A stretch of DNA of 39,161 nucleotides, taken from Cystobacterineae bacterium (lineage in GTDB: Bacteria > Myxococcota > Myxococcia > Myxococcales > Myxococcaceae). The stretch lies in NCBI GenBank assembly GCA_009781495.1, contig WQYA01000013.1, positions 1 through 39,161 on the forward strand, given 5' to 3'. Positions 24,793-33,738 of the stretch are shown here, piece by piece; the stretch's first letter is position 1, and each line of letters begins with the position of its first letter. Position numbers and translations under genes: made by a program. The notes under the pieces were generated by a model. It was not told the origin of the DNA and made no database searches. It saw nothing but the letters and a program-made list of their open reading frames with translations.

Positions 24793-26523
24793 CTAGGAGC
24801 GGGAGCGGAAAAAACGTTTGAGGGAGAGCTTAAAAATGCCACCCTTTGAAAAATACCAGAGGCCTGAAACAAAGGAGATAAAACTGGCCGCCGCTATTGC
24901 GACGATGCCGAGGATGGGAATGCCGTTGAATTCCCAATTTTTTGAGGCGAAAAGAACAAAAGAGCCGATGATGAGGCCGCAAGTGCATAGTCCAGCAAAG
25001 ACGACGGCACCCAGAGAACGGAGGGTTTGGTTGTGTTGGGCGAATTGTTCAGAGTTGAGGCTGACGGAGAATTTTCCGGCTTCAAGGTCCAACAATATTT
25101 GTGAAAGCTGCAAGGGGACTTCATTGATGGAGGTGCTCAAGCGGAAGAGGGTACGCATGCCGCTTTCTTGGAAGTGGGACATGTCATAGCGCTCTGCCAA
25201 TATTTTTTTGGCATAGGGCAGGACCATTTCCGAAATATTCATATCCGGGTGGAGGGTGCGGAGGATACCTTCGGTTGTTACAGCGGCGCGGCACAGGACG
25301 GCATATTCTTTGGGAATACGGATGCGGTATTTGATGGAAAGACTCATCAAATCATTCAGCAGGTGTTTGGCGCTTAACTCGGCCAGGGAGGCAGGGGTAT
25401 AGCTGCTGAAAATTTGCTCAATGTCATCGCGAAACTCAAGCAGGTTGGTCCTTTCCGTGGGCTCTCCCAAGCGATAGAGCAGGCGGGCAACGGACCCTGC
25501 ATCCTTCAAAGAAACAGCGAGCACCAGGTTCACCAAGGTTTCTTGCATGGGCTTGGTAATTTTGCCTACAAGCCCAAAGTCAATGAGCGCTATTTTAGGT
25601 CCATCCAAGACGAGCAAGTTTCCGGGATGTGGGTCTCCATGGAAGAGTCCATCCTCAAACAGCTGATGGAAAGCCTCTTCTATGGCAAGCTGGGCCAATG
25701 CGGTTTTTTCGTCTTGAGAGAGCTGCGCTTTGGAGAGCTTTTGACCGGGAATGGACTCCATGGTCAGCACAGTGGCATTGGTCAATTCCCGGTATACGCG
25801 GGGGATGCGGACTTTTTCTCTCTCCTTGTGGCTTTCAAAAAAAATCTCAATGTTTTGAGCTTCGTTCAAAAAATTAAGCTCTTCGTGAATGGCTTTATCG
25901 AATTCTTCAACAATCCCACTTAGGGTATAAAGCCCTGTCTCCTCAATAACGGCCTCCATGGCTTTGGCCAAATAATAAAGGATGGAAAGGTCCGCATCGA
26001 TGTTTTGAGCAATGCCGGGGCGTTGGACTTTGACAACAACCTCGTCACCGTCATGTGTTTTGGCTCTGTGGACTTGAGCGATGGATGCAGCAGCAAGGGG
26101 CTCTGTGTCGATGAAGGAAAAAAGCTCTTCTGTTTTCTTTTGAAAGCTGGATTCGATTTGCTCGCGTATAAGCTCAATGGGGAGGGGGGTGGCATTGTCT
26201 TGCAAATAGGAAAGCTCTTGAATGAACTCAGCAGGCAGCAAGTCTGCACGTGTGGACAATACTTGTCCGAGTTTCACGAAGCTTGGGCCAAGCTCATCCA
26301 GCATGGTTCGAAATCGGCGGGCGATGGAGCCACGACGCGTTTCGGCTCCGTTTTCAGATTCTATTTTTTTCCCAAGGAGTTTGCCAATGCCGGATCTCTC
26401 GAACAAATCCGCAAAACCATGTCTCGCAGCAATGGCTGCAACTTGTCGAAGGCGATTGAAGTCTTGAAAAGCTCCTTTTAGCACGATGCAACGAAGCCTC
26501 TCATGAGTTGGTGCAGACCGCAA
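24793..26523 (-). CDS. UbiB/ABC1/ADCK-family atypical kinase
   Basis: Members of this family are atypical ATP-binding kinase-like proteins that support ubiquinone synthesis or isoprenoid lipid homeostasis. The 576-residue protein shows the family signatures: KLGQ (84-87, in FVKLGQVLSTRADLLP), the Ala-rich loop AAASIAQVH (144-152), VVKVQRPG, HGDPHPGNLL and IDFGLVG. Two hydrophobic helices at the C terminus (GLCTCGLIIGSFVLFA and ILGIVAIAAASFISFVSGLWYF) match the membrane anchor of UbiB proteins. The frame begins at TTG 26523, but the family core starts near residue 20, and GTG 26484 is a reasonable alternative. It is divergent from mutS. A role in quinone or isoprenoid metabolism is by family only. 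Confidence 0.93.
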   Translation of the reverse strand: MRSAPTHERLRCIVLKGAFQDFNRLRQVAAIAARHGFADLFERSGIGKLLGKKIESENGAETRRGSIARRFRTMLDELGPSFVKLGQVLSTRADLLPAEFIQELSYLQDNATPLPIELIREQIESSFQKKTEELFSFIDTEPLAAASIAQVHRAKTHDGDEVVVKVQRPGIAQNIDADLSILYYLAKAMEAVIEETGLYTLSGIVEEFDKAIHEELNFLNEAQNIEIFFESHKEREKVRIPRVYRELTNATVLTMESIPGQKLSKAQLSQDEKTALAQLAIEEAFHQLFEDGLFHGDPHPGNLLVLDGPKIALIDFGLVGKITKPMQETLVNLVLAVSLKDAGSVARLLYRLGEPTERTNLLEFRDDIEQIFSSYTPASLAELSAKHLLNDLMSLSIKYRIRIPKEYAVLCRAAVTTEGILRTLHPDMNISEMVLPYAKKILAERYDMSHFQESGMRTLFRLSTSINEVPLQLSQILLDLEAGKFSVSLNSEQFAQHNQTLRSLGAVVFAGLCTCGLIIGSFVLFASKNWEFNGIPILGIVAIAAASFISFVSGLWYFSKGGIFKLSLKRFFRSRS

Positions 26524-26658
26524 CTCTTGGAAAGCATCCTTTACAAATAGTCCTGTGGGTGGCCGAGTTTTTTGCTGTGAAAAATCGACGGTGGGGTTTG
26601 AATATGTGCTTCAATAGCCCTCCAAAGTTTTGCGAGACGGTTTAAAACTGGGAATGAC

Positions 26659-29319
26659 ATGGACAACTCTGCGGCCAATGCAACTCCGATGATGAAGCAA
26701 TACATCGAGCTTAAATCTCAACACCCGGACGCTATTTTATTTTTTCGTCTAGGGGATTTTTATGAGATGTTTTTTGAGGATGCTTTGCAAGCCGCAGACA
26801 TTTTGCAAATTACGCTGACTTCGCGCTCCAAGGGACCGGACAAAGTCCCCATGGCCGGCATTCCCTTCCATGCCGCGAGGAGATATATTGCGAAGTTGAT
26901 TGAGGCGGGCCTCAAGGTGGCCATTTGTGAGCAAGTGGAGCCGCCCGGAAAGTCCAACCTTGTACGCCGAGAAGTGGTACGCGTTATAACCCCGGGGATG
27001 GTGGTGGACGAGGAGGTATTAGAGGCAAGGGAGAACAATTTTTTAGCGGCGGTAAAATATGCGAAGGGGGCCTTTGGGGTAGCCATGTTGGATGTTTCCA
27101 CAGGGGCATTTTTTGTATTTCCCTTATTGGAGGCAGACGCCCTCAGAGACGAGTTAGCGAAGTTTTCCGTCAGGGAGCTTCTCATGCCGAAAGCGAGCCC
27201 AAGCTATGAGATAGAGCGGTTATTGGAGGGTTTTTCCCCGCGTCCCTTGCTGGTGCCCTTGGAGGAGGCAGCCTTTGACTTTTCGAATGCGAATGCCGCG
27301 CTTTGCGCCCATTTCCATGTGCTGAGTTTGGAGTCCTTTGGCCTCCAAGACAACCCGGCCTCCGTTGCTGCTGCGGGCGCTGCGTTGAATTATTTGCTTA
27401 AAACACAGAAGACGGTTGCCACCCACGTGACGCAACTCCAACTCTACCGCCGCTCGGAGCATTTGCTTTTGGATGATGCGACCATTGGACATTTGGAGAT
27501 TGTGAAGACGGCGCGCGAAGGCCAGCGCAAAGGCTCCCTGTTGGGTGTTATAGACAAGACGACAACGACGCTGGGCGCTCGAAAATTGGTGCGTTGGATT
27601 TTGTCTCCATTGACTCAAAAGCAGGAGATTGAAGCCCGCTATAACCTTGTTGAGGAGTGGAGGGACAAGTCCGCCAGACGGGAGCAATTGAGAGCGCATT
27701 TGAAAGAAATGGGAGACATTGAGCGTTTGTGTGCGCGCTTGTCTTTGGCCTCAGGGACACCTCGGGACATGAGGGTATTGGGGCAAGCGCTTTGTGTTTT
27801 CCCGAAAATAACAGCGGCCATTTCCGGCATGCAGTCGGCCTTGCTGGCCTGCCTCATGCCTTTGCTGGAAAACAAAGAATTGCAAGCGCTGGCCCAAAGA
27901 CTGCTTCGTGCACTCATAGACGAGCCCCCCATAAACACAGCGGAGGGGGGGTTTATGCGCGGGGGTTTTTGTCCAGAGTTGGATGAACTAATGGCGCTTT
28001 CGTCCTCGGGGAAGGAGGGGCTTTTGAGGATTGAAGCGAAGGAGAAAAAGCGCACCGGCATTCAAAGTTTGAAGCTGCGTTATAACCGGGTTTTCGGCTA
28101 TTATATGGAAGTCAGCAAAGCCAATTTGCACTTGGTGCCGGCGCATTGGACACGCAAGCAAACCATGGTAGGGGCGGAGCGTTTTATAACGGAAGAACTA
28201 CAGGAATATGAGAGAAATATTTTAGACGCACAGGAAAAACGCATTCAGCTGGAGCTGCGTTGGTTTGAAAATTTGCGCCAGGAGATTATTTCAAAAGTCC
28301 AACCCATTTTGGCCGCAGCAGATGCCGTTGCGACGGTGGATGTGTTGTCGAGTTTCGCTCATTTGGCGGTTGAAAACGGCTATGTCCGTCCCACCATAGA
28401 AGAAAGCGTTGCGCTTGAAATGGTGGAGGGGCGCCACCCCGTTGTAGAACAGATGATAAAACCGCAGCCGTTTATTCCGAACAGCCTCTCGCTGAGTGCG
28501 GACAACGGACAGCTTGTTTTAATTACGGGCCCCAACATGGCGGGGAAAAGTACCGTTATGCGCCAGGTAGCGCTGTGCGTGTTGATGGCGCAGGCGGGTT
28601 GTTTTGTGCCTGCCAAAAAAATGCGGTTGGGCATTTGTGACAGGCTTTTTTCAAGGGTGGGGGCTTCAGACAATTTGTCGCGAGGGCAGTCCACCTTCAT
28701 GCTTGAAATGGTGGAGACGGCCAATATTTTGCATAACGCGACACCCAATAGCCTCATTATTTTGGATGAGATTGGCCGGGGAACGGCAACCTTTGATGGT
28801 TTGTCCTTGGCTTGGGCGGTGGCCGAATATTTGTGTGACGTCGTGAAGGCGCGCTGTCTGTTTGCAACGCATTACCACGAGTTGACGGACTTGGCCCGTG
28901 AGAAAGCCAATGTGAGAAATTGCTCCATTGCCGTCCAAGAGAAGGACGGCAAAATTCTCTTCCTGCGCAAACTCATAGAAGGCCCCGCCAACAAGTCCTA
29001 TGGCATTGAGGTGGCGCGCCTGGCAGGGCTGCCTCCACGTGTACTCAAACGCGCCAAGGAGTTGCTGGCCAACCTGGAGGCCCAGGAGTTGGACGAGGCA
29101 GGACGCCCCAGCATTCTCCAAGAGACCAAAAAAAGATGCCGAGCACAATTGGGCCTCTTTGAAGAAGCGCCACCCCAGCAGCCCAGCTATGCGTTTTCTC
29201 AAGAGGTGCTTGAAGCCATTGCGGCATTTCCAGTGTCGACAACAACGCCGCTGGAGGCCCTGGGCTGCATTGCCAAGTGGCAGGCCAAACTGGGCCATAA
29301 AACAGCAAACAACCCCTAG
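26659..29319 (+). CDS. mutS: DNA mismatch repair protein MutS
   Basis: MutS recognises mismatches and small loops and recruits MutL in an ATP-dependent way. The 886-residue protein has the N-terminal mismatch domain with the F-Y-E wedge (RLGDFYEMFF), connector and clamp regions, and the ATPase with GPNMAGKST (624-632, K630), STFMLEMVE, the Walker B LIILDEIGRGT and the ATHYHEL switch. The C-terminal region carries the MutS dimerisation helices. The size is standard for MutS1. The 135 bases upstream, shared with the divergent UbiB gene, hold no promoter I would vouch for, and the ribosome site is weak. No mutL is in the window. Its end is 13 bases from the end of the convergent cysteine synthase gene. 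Confidence 0.98.
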   Translation: MDNSAANATPMMKQYIELKSQHPDAILFFRLGDFYEMFFEDALQAADILQITLTSRSKGPDKVPMAGIPFHAARRYIAKLIEAGLKVAICEQVEPPGKSNLVRREVVRVITPGMVVDEEVLEARENNFLAAVKYAKGAFGVAMLDVSTGAFFVFPLLEADALRDELAKFSVRELLMPKASPSYEIERLLEGFSPRPLLVPLEEAAFDFSNANAALCAHFHVLSLESFGLQDNPASVAAAGAALNYLLKTQKTVATHVTQLQLYRRSEHLLLDDATIGHLEIVKTAREGQRKGSLLGVIDKTTTTLGARKLVRWILSPLTQKQEIEARYNLVEEWRDKSARREQLRAHLKEMGDIERLCARLSLASGTPRDMRVLGQALCVFPKITAAISGMQSALLACLMPLLENKELQALAQRLLRALIDEPPINTAEGGFMRGGFCPELDELMALSSSGKEGLLRIEAKEKKRTGIQSLKLRYNRVFGYYMEVSKANLHLVPAHWTRKQTMVGAERFITEELQEYERNILDAQEKRIQLELRWFENLRQEIISKVQPILAAADAVATVDVLSSFAHLAVENGYVRPTIEESVALEMVEGRHPVVEQMIKPQPFIPNSLSLSADNGQLVLITGPNMAGKSTVMRQVALCVLMAQAGCFVPAKKMRLGICDRLFSRVGASDNLSRGQSTFMLEMVETANILHNATPNSLIILDEIGRGTATFDGLSLAWAVAEYLCDVVKARCLFATHYHELTDLAREKANVRNCSIAVQEKDGKILFLRKLIEGPANKSYGIEVARLAGLPPRVLKRAKELLANLEAQELDEAGRPSILQETKKRCRAQLGLFEEAPPQQPSYAFSQEVLEAIAAFPVSTTTPLEALGCIAKWQAKLGHKTANNP

Positions 29320-29332
29320 GCCGGCCCTCCCC

Positions 29333-30244
29333 TCAACCGAAGAGGCCTTCGACGGACAAATAGCGCTCTGCACTGTCATAGCACAACGTCAGAATGCGGC
29401 CGGGCGCGGTTTTTTGAGAAAGCAGCCGGCCGACGGCAGCCAAAGCTGCCCCCGAAGAAATGCCGCACAAAAGGCCCTCTTCTTGGGCCGCCCTGCGAAG
29501 CCAAACAAAAGCCTCGGCGCCCTCAATACACAGCACCTCGTCCACCCACTCTCTGGACAAAGTTTTGGGCACAAAGCCTGCGCCCATGCCTTGCAGAGGG
29601 TGAGGGCCGGGCTGGCCTCCGGACAACACAGGCGACAAAGCGGGCTCCACAGCGACGACATGCAGCGTGGGCCAAAACGGTTTGAGGGTTTGGGCCAGTC
29701 CTGAAATATGGCCGCCGGTGCCCACGCCCGCTACCAGCACGTCCAGGCCTTCAGGAAAGTCTTCGAGAATTTCTCGGGCGGTTTGCCGCGCATGGCAGGC
29801 AGGGTTTTCAGGGTTTTCAAATTGCGAGGGCATAAAACTTTGCGGCATGCTTTGGGCAAGCGCTTGCGCTTTGGCAATGGCGCCGGCCATGCCTTCTGCA
29901 CGCGGCGTCAGCACCACTTGTGCGCCATAGGCCGCAAGAAGCTTGCGCCGCTCCACGGACATGGATTCGGGCATGGTTAAAATAAGCGCATAATTTTTAG
30001 CCGCGCATACCATGGCCAGGCCTATGCCCGTATTGCCCGAAGTAGGCTCTATCACCGTATAGCCTTTTTGGAGAAGGCCGCTCCTTTCAGCGGCCTCCAG
30101 CATGGCCAGCGCAATGCGGTCCTTCATGCTGCCGCCGGGGTTTTGACGCTCCAACTTTATCCATACCTCGGCCGAAGGGAACAGCTTGCAAAGCTGCAAG
30201 TGCGGCGTTTGCCCCACCAACTCAAGTATATTTTTTACCCTCAT
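29333..30244 (-). CDS. Cysteine synthase (O-acetylserine sulfhydrylase)
   Basis: This PLP enzyme makes cysteine from O-acetylserine and sulfide or thiosulfate. The 303-residue protein has LVGQTPHLQL, the PLP lysine K41 (NPGGSMKDRIA), the substrate loop TSGNTGIGLA (68-77), the phosphate loop GVGTGGHISG and LCGISSGAAL. Length and motifs suit CysK or CysM; the short C terminus slightly favours CysM, but I cannot decide. A strong ribosome site (AAAGGAG, 30251-30257) precedes ATG 30244. A hairpin-forming repeat lies at 30264-30288 and a terminator closes the upstream gene at 30315-30350, so it has its own promoter region. CysE, which makes its substrate, is encoded at 32875. Confidence 0.95.
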   Translation of the reverse strand: MRVKNILELVGQTPHLQLCKLFPSAEVWIKLERQNPGGSMKDRIALAMLEAAERSGLLQKGYTVIEPTSGNTGIGLAMVCAAKNYALILTMPESMSVERRKLLAAYGAQVVLTPRAEGMAGAIAKAQALAQSMPQSFMPSQFENPENPACHARQTAREILEDFPEGLDVLVAGVGTGGHISGLAQTLKPFWPTLHVVAVEPALSPVLSGGQPGPHPLQGMGAGFVPKTLSREWVDEVLCIEGAEAFVWLRRAAQEEGLLCGISSGAALAAVGRLLSQKTAPGRILTLCYDSAERYLSVEGLFG

Positions 30245-30263
30245 GACACGCTCCTTTAAGACA

Positions 30264-30288
30264 GCATACCCTCCTCAAAGAGGTATGC
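30264..30288 (-). promoter_or_regulatory. Inverted repeat upstream of cysteine synthase gene
   Basis: GCATACC (30264-30270) and GGTATGC (30282-30288) form a perfect 7-bp inverted repeat with an 11-base spacer, 20 bases before the start codon. A related word, GAGGCATAGCC, follows at about 30295-30305, so CCTCTTT plus a CATA word occurs twice on the minus strand. It could be an operator or a 5'-UTR hairpin. Confidence 0.4.
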
Positions 30289-30314
30289 CCTAAAGAGGCA
30301 TAGCCTGAAAAATA

Positions 30315-30350
30315 AAAACCCGCTTGGGCCAGAGGGCTCAAGCGGGTTTT
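30315..30350 (-). terminator. Intrinsic terminator of the squalene-epoxidase-like gene
   Basis: The arms 30315-30330 and 30335-30350 form a 16-bp stem with one mismatch and a 4-nt loop. On the minus strand it is followed by TTTTTATTTTT-like sequence. It starts 37 bases after the stop of the gene at 30387 and separates it from the cysteine synthase gene. On the plus strand the T-run is shorter and no gene needs it. Confidence 0.85.
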
Positions 30351-30386
30351 ATTGGAAAGTAGGGGGGCGCCTATAGGTGGGGCAGC

Positions 30387-31769
30387 CTATTCACCCTTAA
30401 GGGGGGGCAGGGCGCTTAGGCGGGTTTTCTGGTCCGCATAAATTTGCCCAATGGTAATTTCCGCCGCACGCTCCAAGCGTCCCAAGGAGGTTTGAAGCAA
30501 CGCCGACAAGCGCAAGGCCCTCTCCGTCAGCTTGTCGTTTTCGCTCCTCAAAATGGACAGCGTAGAAAGGCCCATGACGCGGGTATATTCGCTCAAGAAA
30601 GCCGTGGGGCTGGTTTCGTCGCCGGCCAGAATGCGCATGGAGGCGGAGCGTGCACGCTCGCTCTCCAGCCAATAGCGTACAATGCCCTTGCGCAAACCCC
30701 GTGCGCCTTCGGCCTTGCTGCTGAACACCTCATAGAGGGCGTCCGTAAACATTTCACGCGAGCGGATGAAGCGGTAGCGTGCACGCTGGAAGTTTTTGAG
30801 GGCCTCGTCCGAGGGGCCTTCTTTGGCCAGGCACTCGGAGAAGATGAGCACGTCGTTGACGGCATTCAACATGCCGCCCGCCGTCAAGGGGTGTGCGCAA
30901 CCGGCAGCGTCTCCTGCCAGCAGCGCCCCAGGCACCACGCAAGCCTCCGTGCGAATGGAGTGCGTCCCGGCGGCGACAATGGGCAAGCTTTCGTCGTTGA
31001 GGACTTTCTCGACGGCTGTGCGCAAAGGCTCATGCATTTTGGGCACATAGTCATTCAGCAACAGGCTTCTCCAGGCGGAGGGCCCTTTGGGTGCGTCCAC
31101 GGAGACGTCAATGCACAGACGTACGAGGTTTTCCCCATAGGGGTAGGCTAAAATGGTACCCGGCGCTCCTAAGAAGACGTGTCCGCGCCGTCCATAGGGG
31201 AGGGCATCCTCTGTTACCGTAAGAATAACGGAATAGGACAGGAGTTTAATTTTATGGGGTACACCTAACCACTGACGCATGTGCGATTGGCGGCCGTCGG
31301 CGCCGATGGTAAGGCTTGCACGCACCTCCTCGCCGCCTTCCAAATAGAGGCCGACAACACGGCCGTTTTCTCGGAGCAAGCCCTCCACGCGCTTGCCGAG
31401 GTGCAACTCCACATTCGGGCGTGTACCCACTTCCGCCCGCATGGTGCTGACAATGGCGTGCTGCTCAATACCGAGGCCCGGCCCCCCCCACGTGGGGTAG
31501 TCCAGAAGCACAGCTTCGCTTCCGTCCTCCTCAGGCGTAACGGCAAACCCCGTCAAGTCCAGGCTGCCGGCTTTTCTCAGAGGCTCTAAAAGCCCCCATT
31601 TGGAAAGCCCACGCACACCTCGCGGGTGAATCAGCTCACCGCGGTATTGGGGGTTAGGACCAGGAAGGCTGTCGAACACAGCAACTTTTAAGCCTTGTGC
31701 GGCCAAGGCTGCTGCTGCCGACAAACCCGTGAAAGCTCCACCGACAATGGCAATGTCTAAATTTGGCAT
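30387..31769 (-). CDS. Squalene-epoxidase-like FAD monooxygenase
   Basis: This is a 460-residue class A flavoprotein monooxygenase-like protein. The N-terminal Rossmann motif is IAIVGGAFTGLSAAAAL. Two blocks resemble squalene monooxygenases in particular: YRGELIHPRGVRGLSKWGL (compare RIVGELLQPGG in eukaryotic enzymes) and GDAAGCAHPLTAGGM at 286-300 (compare GDAxNMRHPLTGGGM). The GADG motif (156-159) is in place. If the call holds, it makes 2,3-oxidosqualene, the first committed step to sterols. It is divergent from a squalene/phytoene synthase gene, which supports a triterpene substrate. A geranylgeranyl-reductase-like or other polyprenyl oxidase is the main alternative. About 140 helical residues follow the core and have no clear counterpart in my memory. 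No clear ribosome site precedes ATG 31769. Confidence 0.68.
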   Translation of the reverse strand: MPNLDIAIVGGAFTGLSAAAALAAQGLKVAVFDSLPGPNPQYRGELIHPRGVRGLSKWGLLEPLRKAGSLDLTGFAVTPEEDGSEAVLLDYPTWGGPGLGIEQHAIVSTMRAEVGTRPNVELHLGKRVEGLLRENGRVVGLYLEGGEEVRASLTIGADGRQSHMRQWLGVPHKIKLLSYSVILTVTEDALPYGRRGHVFLGAPGTILAYPYGENLVRLCIDVSVDAPKGPSAWRSLLLNDYVPKMHEPLRTAVEKVLNDESLPIVAAGTHSIRTEACVVPGALLAGDAAGCAHPLTAGGMLNAVNDVLIFSECLAKEGPSDEALKNFQRARYRFIRSREMFTDALYEVFSSKAEGARGLRKGIVRYWLESERARSASMRILAGDETSPTAFLSEYTRVMGLSTLSILRSENDKLTERALRLSALLQTSLGRLERAAEITIGQIYADQKTRLSALPPLKGE

Positions 31770-31892
31770 AAATACTTTTTATGAATTTTTTTGAGTCCAC
31801 ACAACTTATTTTGTTGGAGTGTGCGCTATTTTTGCGCGCAGCCGGCAGTTTTGCGCGCTTTTTTTGCGCCAAAAGCCGTTGGCGCTCGGCGG
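31770..31892. promoter_or_regulatory. Divergent promoter region with three TTTTGCGC repeats
   Basis: This 123-base region separates the squalene-epoxidase-like and squalene synthase genes. TTTTGCGCGC occurs at 31830-31839 and 31849-31858, and TTTTGCGC at 31862-31869, all in the same direction, at steps of 19 and 13 bases. A fourth GCGC word lies at 31823-31826. Both genes may be read from here; I could not place the promoters with confidence. Confidence 0.5.
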
Positions 31893-32828
31893 ATGAATTT
31901 AGTAGCCATGGGTTTCATGGCTTTGCTGGACGAATGGTTATTGAAGACGAGCCGGACTTTTGCGCTGGCGATACCTCTGTTGTCGGAGCCCACGCGCAAG
32001 GAAGTCGGCTTGGCCTATTTGTTTTTTAGGATTGCAGACACGTTTGAGGACGCAGAGGTGTGGCCCAGGGCCAAGCGTTTGAGTGCACTCAAGCAACTTG
32101 AAACGCTGCTGGACGCGGATGCTCCGGTGGAAGTGGCGGCCCAATTTGTCCCGGAATGGACAACGCCCATGCCGAGCGAGCACAAAGGCTACCAGCAGCT
32201 GATTGCCCAGTCTGTTGCTGTTGTGGAGATGTTTGAGACGCTTTCGCCCAAGGCCCAAGTCATCATTCGCCAGCATGTCAAACGCACCTGCGAGGGAATG
32301 TATGGCATTGTTGAGCGTGCGGATGAGAAGGGCAGCTTTGAGTTGTCGACTTTGGAAGACTTGCGCCGCTATTGCTATTGGGTGGCCGGCATTGTCGGAG
32401 AGTTGCTGACGGAGCTTTTCCTGGTGACGTGCCCAAGCCTTGAGGCGGTGAAAGACAGGTTGAAGGAGACGGAGGTTTTGTTTGGCGAGGGCTTGCAGCT
32501 GGTGAATATTTTGAAGGACCAGAGCAGCGACAAGCAGGACGGCCGCAGCTATTTGCCCGCCAATGTTTCTCTCCAAGCAGTGTTTGCTTTGGTAGAGGCG
32601 GACTTGCTCAGAGCTGTTGACTATGTCGACGCCTTGCAAGCGGGAGGAGCCAACCGGGGAATTTTGGCCTTTGTGTCTTTTCCTCTGTTGCTGGCAAGGG
32701 CAAGCCTTTCGGAGTTGAAAAAGAAAGGGCCGGGGGCGAAGGTTTCGCGCCTGGAAGTCATGTCCTTGCTCGGCAAACTTAACAAGGCCTTGGACTCGGG
32801 CCAGGTGTTGCGTACGGCTTTGTTTTAG
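31893..32828 (+). CDS. Squalene/phytoene synthase family protein, probably squalene synthase
   Basis: This 311-residue all-helical prenyl-diphosphate condensing enzyme has both aspartate-rich motifs: DTFED (49-53, in AYLFFRIADTFEDA) and DQSSD followed by GRSYLP (in LQLVNILKDQSSD). Flanking blocks TSRTFALAIPLL and YCYWVAGIVGELLTELF are typical. The first motif reads like squalene synthases (RxxDTxED) rather than phytoene synthases or HpnC/HpnD (DDxxD). It would join two farnesyl diphosphates to squalene. The divergent neighbour looks like a squalene epoxidase, which fits. I chose ATG 31893; the frame runs 34 codons further upstream into the promoter region, and ATGs at 31908 and 31917 are possible. 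The ribosome site is weak. CysE follows 46 bases later. Confidence 0.85.
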   Translation: MNLVAMGFMALLDEWLLKTSRTFALAIPLLSEPTRKEVGLAYLFFRIADTFEDAEVWPRAKRLSALKQLETLLDADAPVEVAAQFVPEWTTPMPSEHKGYQQLIAQSVAVVEMFETLSPKAQVIIRQHVKRTCEGMYGIVERADEKGSFELSTLEDLRRYCYWVAGIVGELLTELFLVTCPSLEAVKDRLKETEVLFGEGLQLVNILKDQSSDKQDGRSYLPANVSLQAVFALVEADLLRAVDYVDALQAGGANRGILAFVSFPLLLARASLSELKKKGPGAKVSRLEVMSLLGKLNKALDSGQVLRTALF

Positions 32829-32874
32829 GGGGCAAGGTTACCCTAGCCGTCTAAAACATGTTAGCTTGCGGCGG

Positions 32875-33699
32875 ATGAACGCCCACGCTCCTTTGATTGA
32901 GCGGCTGTTTGCCGCGCACAGAACGCACTGCTTCCCCTCGCGTATACAGCCCATGGTAGAGCAATTCGCCTCCCTGGCGATGGGCCTCCTCTTCCCCCAC
33001 TTCTCCCCCTATGCCTCCTGCTCTAAGGCCGCCCTTGAAGAGGAACTCCTCTCCCTTATCCAACTGCTGGGGAGACTGACCCGCGCCTTGAGCCCCCTGG
33101 GTACGCCTACGCGGGCCCCCGAGTTTCCAGAGCGCTTCTCCGAGGGGTTGTGGCAACTCCATGAGTCCATGCAGGCCGATGCCCAGGCCATTTTCGAGGG
33201 GGACCCCGCAGCCCAAAGTTTGGACGAAGTCATTCTCACCTATCCCGGCTTCTATGCCATTGCCCTCTATAGGCTGGCCCACGCGCTCCACCTGCACGGC
33301 ATGCCCCTGGCCCCGCGTATGCTGACGGAATTCGCCCACCAGAAAACAGGCATTGACATCCACCCCGCCGCCAACATCGGCAAGCGCTTCTTCGTCGATC
33401 ATGGCACAGGCATTGTTATCGGCGGAACCACGCATATCGGCGATGAGGTGAAACTCTACCAGGGGGTGACGCTGGGCGCGTTGACGGTGGAAAAACATAT
33501 GGCCAACCAAAAACGCCACCCCACCCTTGAAGACGGCGTCGTCGTCTATGCCAATGCCACCATCCTCGGGGGGTCTACCGTTATTGGTAAAAATAGCATT
33601 ATTGCAGGTAATGCTTTTATTACACAAAGCATACCCCCCAACTCCTTCGCCGCCCGCCAAAGCGAAATACGCCCCAAAAGCGAACTCCCTCAACCCTAA
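32875..33699 (+). CDS. cysE: Serine O-acetyltransferase
   Basis: CysE acetylates serine with acetyl-CoA to O-acetylserine, the precursor of cysteine. The 274-residue protein has an N-terminal helical domain (to about 160) with ILTYPGFYAIALYRLAHAL, then left-handed beta-helix hexapeptide repeats: IDIHPAANIG, DHGTGIVIGGTTHIG (catalytic Asp-His pair), YQGVTLGAL, KRHPTLEDGVVVYANATILG. The insertion TVEKHMANQ before KRHP is found in a longer branch of the family. It probably pairs functionally with the cysteine synthase at 29333, although the squalene genes lie between. ATG 32875 is used; a TTG three codons earlier (32866) is open. I see no strong ribosome site. The antisense frame over it is a shadow. 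Confidence 0.94.
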   Translation: MNAHAPLIERLFAAHRTHCFPSRIQPMVEQFASLAMGLLFPHFSPYASCSKAALEEELLSLIQLLGRLTRALSPLGTPTRAPEFPERFSEGLWQLHESMQADAQAIFEGDPAAQSLDEVILTYPGFYAIALYRLAHALHLHGMPLAPRMLTEFAHQKTGIDIHPAANIGKRFFVDHGTGIVIGGTTHIGDEVKLYQGVTLGALTVEKHMANQKRHPTLEDGVVVYANATILGGSTVIGKNSIIAGNAFITQSIPPNSFAARQSEIRPKSELPQP

Positions 33700-33738
33700 A
33701 CTTTTCCCCCCTCCCCACTTGTCAAACCCAACCCCCCT

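Noticed and set aside
32851-33693. A 280-codon minus-strand frame over cysE
   Set aside because: It is an antisense shadow; the plus strand has full serine acetyltransferase motifs.
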